Shown piece after piece: positions 63,243 through 64,000 of a DNA stretch of 64,000 nt. Every line of letters starts with the position of its first letter. The first letter of the stretch is position 1. This stretch comes from Pyxidicoccus caerfyrddinensis (GTDB lineage: Bacteria > Myxococcota > Myxococcia > Myxococcales > Myxococcaceae). Where the stretch lies: positions 372,001-436,000 of the forward strand of contig NZ_JAAIYA010000005.1 in NCBI RefSeq assembly GCF_010894405.1, in the 5' to 3' direction. The position numbers were made by a program, and so were the translations under genes. Below the pieces are notes generated by a model, which was given only the letters and a program-made list of their open reading frames with translations, had not been told where the DNA came from and did no database searches.

Positions 63243-63278
63243 AAAAGCGCCGCGCCACCTTGGAAGGCGGCGCGGCGC
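63243..63278 (-). terminator. Factor-independent terminator of the aminotransferase gene
   Basis: On the minus strand a perfect 10-bp stem GCGCCGCGCC/GGCGCGGCGC with a 12-base loop is followed directly by TTTTGCATT. It starts 15 bases past the aminotransferase stop. Confidence 0.85.
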
Positions 63279-63292
63279 GGTGCTCTTTCGGC

Positions 63293-64000
63293 CTACATCG
63301 CCGCGGAAATCACGGCGCCCAGCCGGCGCATGCCCTCGGTAATCAGGTCGGGCGGACGGTTGGAGTAGTTGAGGCGCATGAACTCCGGGCGCGGGTTGGT
63401 GGCGAAGAAGGGGCTGCCGGGCACGAAGGCCACCTTCTGCTCAATGGCCTTGGGCAGCAGCGCGTCGCCGCTCAGGCCCGCGGGCAATTCCACCCACAGG
63501 AACATGCCGCCCTCGGGCGTCGTCCACTTCGTGCCGGCGGGCATGTGGAGCTTGAGCGCGTCCAGCATGGCGTTGGCGCGCTGGCCGTACACGGGGCGCA
63601 GCGCGTCCAGGTGGGCGTTGTAGTCGAAGCGGGTGAGCAGCTTCGCCACCGCGCGCTGGGCCAGCGTGGCGGTGTGCAGGTCCGTGGCCTGCTTGGCGAT
63701 GGTGAGGCTGCGCACGAAGTCCTTCGGGCCCACCACCCAGGCGAGGCGCATGCCCGGGGCGAGCGTCTTGGAGAAGGTGCCCAGCGACACCACCACGCCT
63801 TCGTCATCGAACGCGGCCATGGACGGCAGGTGCTCGCCGGTGAAGCGCAGCTCGCCGTACGGGTCGTCCTCGAGGATGAGGAAGCGGTACTTCTGCGCCA
63901 GCCGCACCAGCTCGCGCCGGCGCTCCAGCGAGAGGGTGGTGCCCTTGGGGTTCTGGAAGTTGGCGACCACGTACACCAGCTTGGGCCGGTGCGTGGCCAG
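63293..64000 (-). CDS. PLP-dependent aminotransferase, MocR/LysN-like (5' end outside window)
   Basis: The last 236 residues of a fold-type I aminotransferase; the frame is open to the right edge. YVVANFQNPKGTTLSLERRREL, EDDPYGELRF (Asp and Tyr of the cofactor site), SKTLAPGMRLAWVVG with the PLP lysine, and MRLNYSNRPP with the carboxylate-binding Arg follow the LysN/alpha-aminoadipate aminotransferase pattern. The donor/acceptor pair is unknown; branched-chain, aromatic and aminoadipate substrates are all possible. A strong terminator follows. Confidence 0.9.
   Translation of the reverse strand: MATHRPKLVYVVANFQNPKGTTLSLERRRELVRLAQKYRFLILEDDPYGELRFTGEHLPSMAAFDDEGVVVSLGTFSKTLAPGMRLAWVVGPKDFVRSLTIAKQATDLHTATLAQRAVAKLLTRFDYNAHLDALRPVYGQRANAMLDALKLHMPAGTKWTTPEGGMFLWVELPAGLSGDALLPKAIEQKVAFVPGSPFFATNPRPEFMRLNYSNRPPDLITEGMRRLGAVISAAM

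Overview
The window is about 70% GC, with strongly G/C-ending codons, dense genes on both strands and long antisense open frames that are only codon-bias shadows. The content points to a predatory, fruiting myxobacterium of the Myxococcaceae (Myxococcus, Corallococcus or Pyxidicoccus type): a SitA-type lipoprotein toxin with its double-CXXCG immunity partner, sigma-54 activators (one with an FHA domain), a Ser/Thr kinase with TPRs, several large sensor kinases, many lipoproteins and a bacterial GRAS-domain protein. No rRNA, tRNA, CRISPR array, insertion sequence or prophage was recognised. One gene runs off each edge.

Layout. 1-3950: a tandem NTF2-like lipoprotein (partial), formate-tetrahydrofolate ligase, a small duplicated Cys-rich secreted protein and a GNAT acetyltransferase. 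3947-11579: a sulfur-oxidation island with a TauE/SafE exporter, a rhodanese, an ETHE1-type persulfide dioxygenase, a sigma-54 activator, a mitochondrial-type sulfide:quinone oxidoreductase and a divergent TsdA-like multihaem cytochrome. Near-consensus -24/-12 promoters precede the dioxygenase and the quinone reductase, and a shared 11-bp element, GGTGTTTCAGC, lies upstream of both. 11690-20705: AsmA protein, SitA/SitI pair, GRAS protein, DUF885 peptidase and two lipoproteins. 20733-24507: a BlaI repressor, an M56 (BlaR1-like) membrane peptidase and a secreted protein; the last two share 29-residue repeats, and the cluster promoter contains two operators one double helical turn apart. 24589-36223: a fatty-acid-hydroxylase-family protein, a VWA protein with a membrane partner, and three large histidine kinases. 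36324-43625: Gre-like factor, small secreted proteins, FHA/sigma-54 activator and Ser/Thr kinase separated by a 79-bp tandem repeat, and a small rhodanese. 43695-50103: EamA transporter, alpha/beta hydrolase, FAD oxidoreductase with an ECF41-type sigma factor, methyltransferase and an Lgt homologue. 50702-64000: subtilisin with a small partner protein, a large unknown protein, RidA, a FemAB/GNAT-like protein joined to a TVP38 membrane protein through a tandemly duplicated gene junction, an S74-type lipoprotein, a TPR lytic transglycosylase, an SDR dehydrogenase and an aminotransferase (partial).

How the genes work together. In the island, sulfide is expected to be oxidised to persulfide by the quinone reductase; the dioxygenase then makes sulfite, the rhodanese joins sulfite and persulfide into thiosulfate, the TsdA-like cytochrome may oxidise thiosulfate, and the TauE protein may export sulfite. 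The embedded sigma-54 activator is the obvious candidate regulator. The BlaI/M56/repeat-protein cluster looks like a proteolytic signalling pathway whose sensor and secreted partner share a domain.

A recurrent oddity is short tandem duplication at gene ends or junctions: 27 bp at 33569, 79 bp at 39993, 55-58 bp at 45897, 71-74 bp at 56575. The best candidates for undescribed biology are the sulfide regulon, the M56/repeat-protein pair and the chain of micro-ORFs at 56595-56814.
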